Positions 62,345-64,000 of a stretch of 64,000 nucleotides of DNA are shown piece by piece. This DNA comes from Hippasteria phrygiana. Taxonomy: Eukaryota; Echinodermata; Asteroidea; Valvatida; Goniasteridae. A program made the position numbers and the translations under genes. The stretch's first letter is position 1, and every line of letters starts with the position of its first letter. The notes beneath the pieces were generated by a model, which worked only from the letters and a program-made list of their open reading frames with translations, did no database searches and was not told where the DNA came from. The DNA lies in assembly GCA_037893225.1 (NCBI GenBank), contig JAZGUH010000552.1, positions 186,001 through 250,000 of the forward strand, in the 5' to 3' direction.

Positions 62345-64000
62345 CTAGCGCAACAATTTGAGACCATCGCCAGCTTTACAGCGTTAGAACTCTTCGAGAA
62401 AATTCAAACCTCGCAACAAATTTCTTCCTGTGAACTCTGTGTGCGTTCTCCCGTTTACTGCATTGTGACTGCTTAACGTTTGCCAAATTTTCAGATGAAC
62501 GCCCCTCCTTTCCCTGTTCATAATTGAATGGTATATTGACCAAATCCAGTAATTTTTACACGTATGGGTAGCTTAGATCTAGCGCAACAGTTTGAGACCA
62601 TCGCCAGCTTCACATCGTTAGAACTCTTCGAGAAAATTCAAACCTCGCAACAAATTTCTTCCCGTGAACTCTGTGTGCGTTCTCCCGTTTACTGCATTGT
62701 GACTGCTTAACGTTTGCCAAATTTTCAGATGAACGCCCCTCCTTTCCCTGTTCATAATTGAATGGTATATTGACCAAATCCAGTAATTTTTACACGTATG
62801 TGTAGCTTAGATCTAGCGCAACAATTTGAGACCATCGCCAGCTTCACAGCGTTAGAACTCTTCGAGAAAATTCAAACCTCGCAACAAATTTCTTCCTGTG
62901 AACTCTGTGTGCGTTCTCCCGTTTACTACATTGTGGCTGCTTAACGTTTGCCAAATTTTCAGATGAACGCCCCTCCTTTCCCTGTTCATAATTTAATAGG
63001 ATATTGACCAAATCCAGCAATTTTTACACGTATGGGTAGCTTAGATCTAGCGCAACAATTTGAGACCATCGCCAGCTTCATAGCGTGAGAACTCTTCGAG
63101 AAAATTCAAACCTCGCAACAAATTTCTTCCCGTGAACTCTGTGTGCGTTCTCCCGTTTACTGCATTGTGACTGCTTAACGTTTGCCAAATTTTCAGATGA
63201 ACGCCCCTCCTTTCCCTGTTCATAATTTAATGGGATATTGACCAAATCCAGTAATTTTTACACGGATGGGTAGCTTAGATATAGCGCAACAATTTCAGAC
63301 CATCGCCAGCTTCACAGCGTTAGAACTCTTCGAGAAAATTCAAACCTCGCAACAAATTTCTTCCTGTGAACTCTGTGTGCGTTCTTCCGTTTACTGCATT
63401 GTGACTGCTTAACGTTTGCCAAATTTTCAGATGAACGCCCCTCCTTTCCCTGTTCATAATTGAATGGTATATTGACCAAATCCAGTAATGTTTACGCGTA
63501 TGGGTAGCTTAGATCTAGCGCAACAGTTTGAGACCATCGCCAGCTTCACATCGTTAGAACTCTTCGAGAAAATTCAAACCTCGCAACAAATTTCTTCCCG
63601 TGAACTCTGTGTGCGTTCTCCCGTTTACTGCATTGTGACTGCTTAACGTTTGCCAAATTTTCAGATGAACGCCCCTCCTTTCCCTGTTCATAATTGAATG
63701 GTATATTGACCAAATCCAGTAATTTTTACACGTATGGGTAGCTTAGATCTAGCGCAACAATTTGAGACCATCGCCAGCTTCATAGCGTGAGAACTCTTCG
63801 AGAAAATTCAAACCTCGCAACAATTTTTCCCCATGAACTCTGTGTGCGTTCTTCCGTTTACTGCATTGTGACTGCTTAACGTTTGCCAAATTTTCAGATG
63901 AACGCCCCTCCTTTCCCTGTTCATAATTGAATGGTATATTGACCAAATCCAGTAATTTTTACACGTATGGGTAGCTTAGATCTAGCGCAACAATTTCAGA

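Larger units (their letters stand above)
48273..64000. repeat. 234-bp satellite array, right arm (about 67 monomers)
   Basis: Continuation of the same satellite, same orientation, after the LINE. It resumes at monomer position 198 (the three A residues at 48273-48275 merge with the poly(A) tail), and the first full unit starts at 48310. K-type monomers start at 48310, 50415, 53456, 55093, 58368 and 63749, giving blocks of 9, 13, 7, 14 and 23 monomers. The array runs off the window end 19 bp into a monomer. No other insertions, and no net length changes apart from the K deletion, are present. No genes are seen. Confidence 0.98.

Overview
The window is eukaryotic repeat DNA, most likely from an animal. 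Two facts support this. About 91 % of it is a single 234-bp tandem satellite in one orientation. The only genes belong to a two-ORF non-LTR retrotransposon (LINE) of the L1/Tx1 type, with long untranslated ends and a poly(A) tail. The ORF1 architecture (RRM-like region, zinc knuckles, acidic tail) and the Tx1-like reverse transcriptase suggest an aquatic invertebrate or lower vertebrate, but the species cannot be fixed from sequence alone. There are no bacterial operons, tRNAs, rRNAs or CRISPR arrays.

Layout: 1-42753 is satellite (182 full monomers plus 184 bp of the next). 42754-48272 is one near full-length LINE on the + strand: 5' UTR, ORF1, a 43-bp spacer, ORF2, 3' UTR and poly(A). 48273-64000 is the same satellite in the same orientation, resuming in the very monomer the LINE interrupted. 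The insertion replaced 13 bp of that monomer (positions 185-197) and has no target-site duplication.

The satellite has higher-order structure. About a dozen monomer types (called K, A-J, L here; key given at 234-467) recur in fixed orders. One type, K, is 1 bp shorter and occurs 24 times, so it acts as a ruler. K-to-K distances are 7, 14, 11, 20, 10, 10, 11, 10, 8, 10, 13, 6, 8, 4, 7, 13, 15, 6 (with the LINE), 9, 13, 7, 14 and 23 monomers. All 249 units between the first and last K sum exactly to the observed coordinates after counting 23 K deletions, one other 1-bp deletion (near 36602), the LINE and its 13-bp target loss. Blocks are copied both locally and over about 53 kb, and hybrid monomers mark unequal-crossover points.

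The LINE encodes an apparently intact ORF1 RNA-binding protein and an ORF2 endonuclease/reverse transcriptase. All endonuclease and RT catalytic residues that I can recognise are present, but ORF2 is broken downstream of the RT by an in-frame stop and then a frameshift, so this copy is probably not autonomous. The satellite carries no gene that I can support; its short antisense open frames exist only in K monomers and look accidental.
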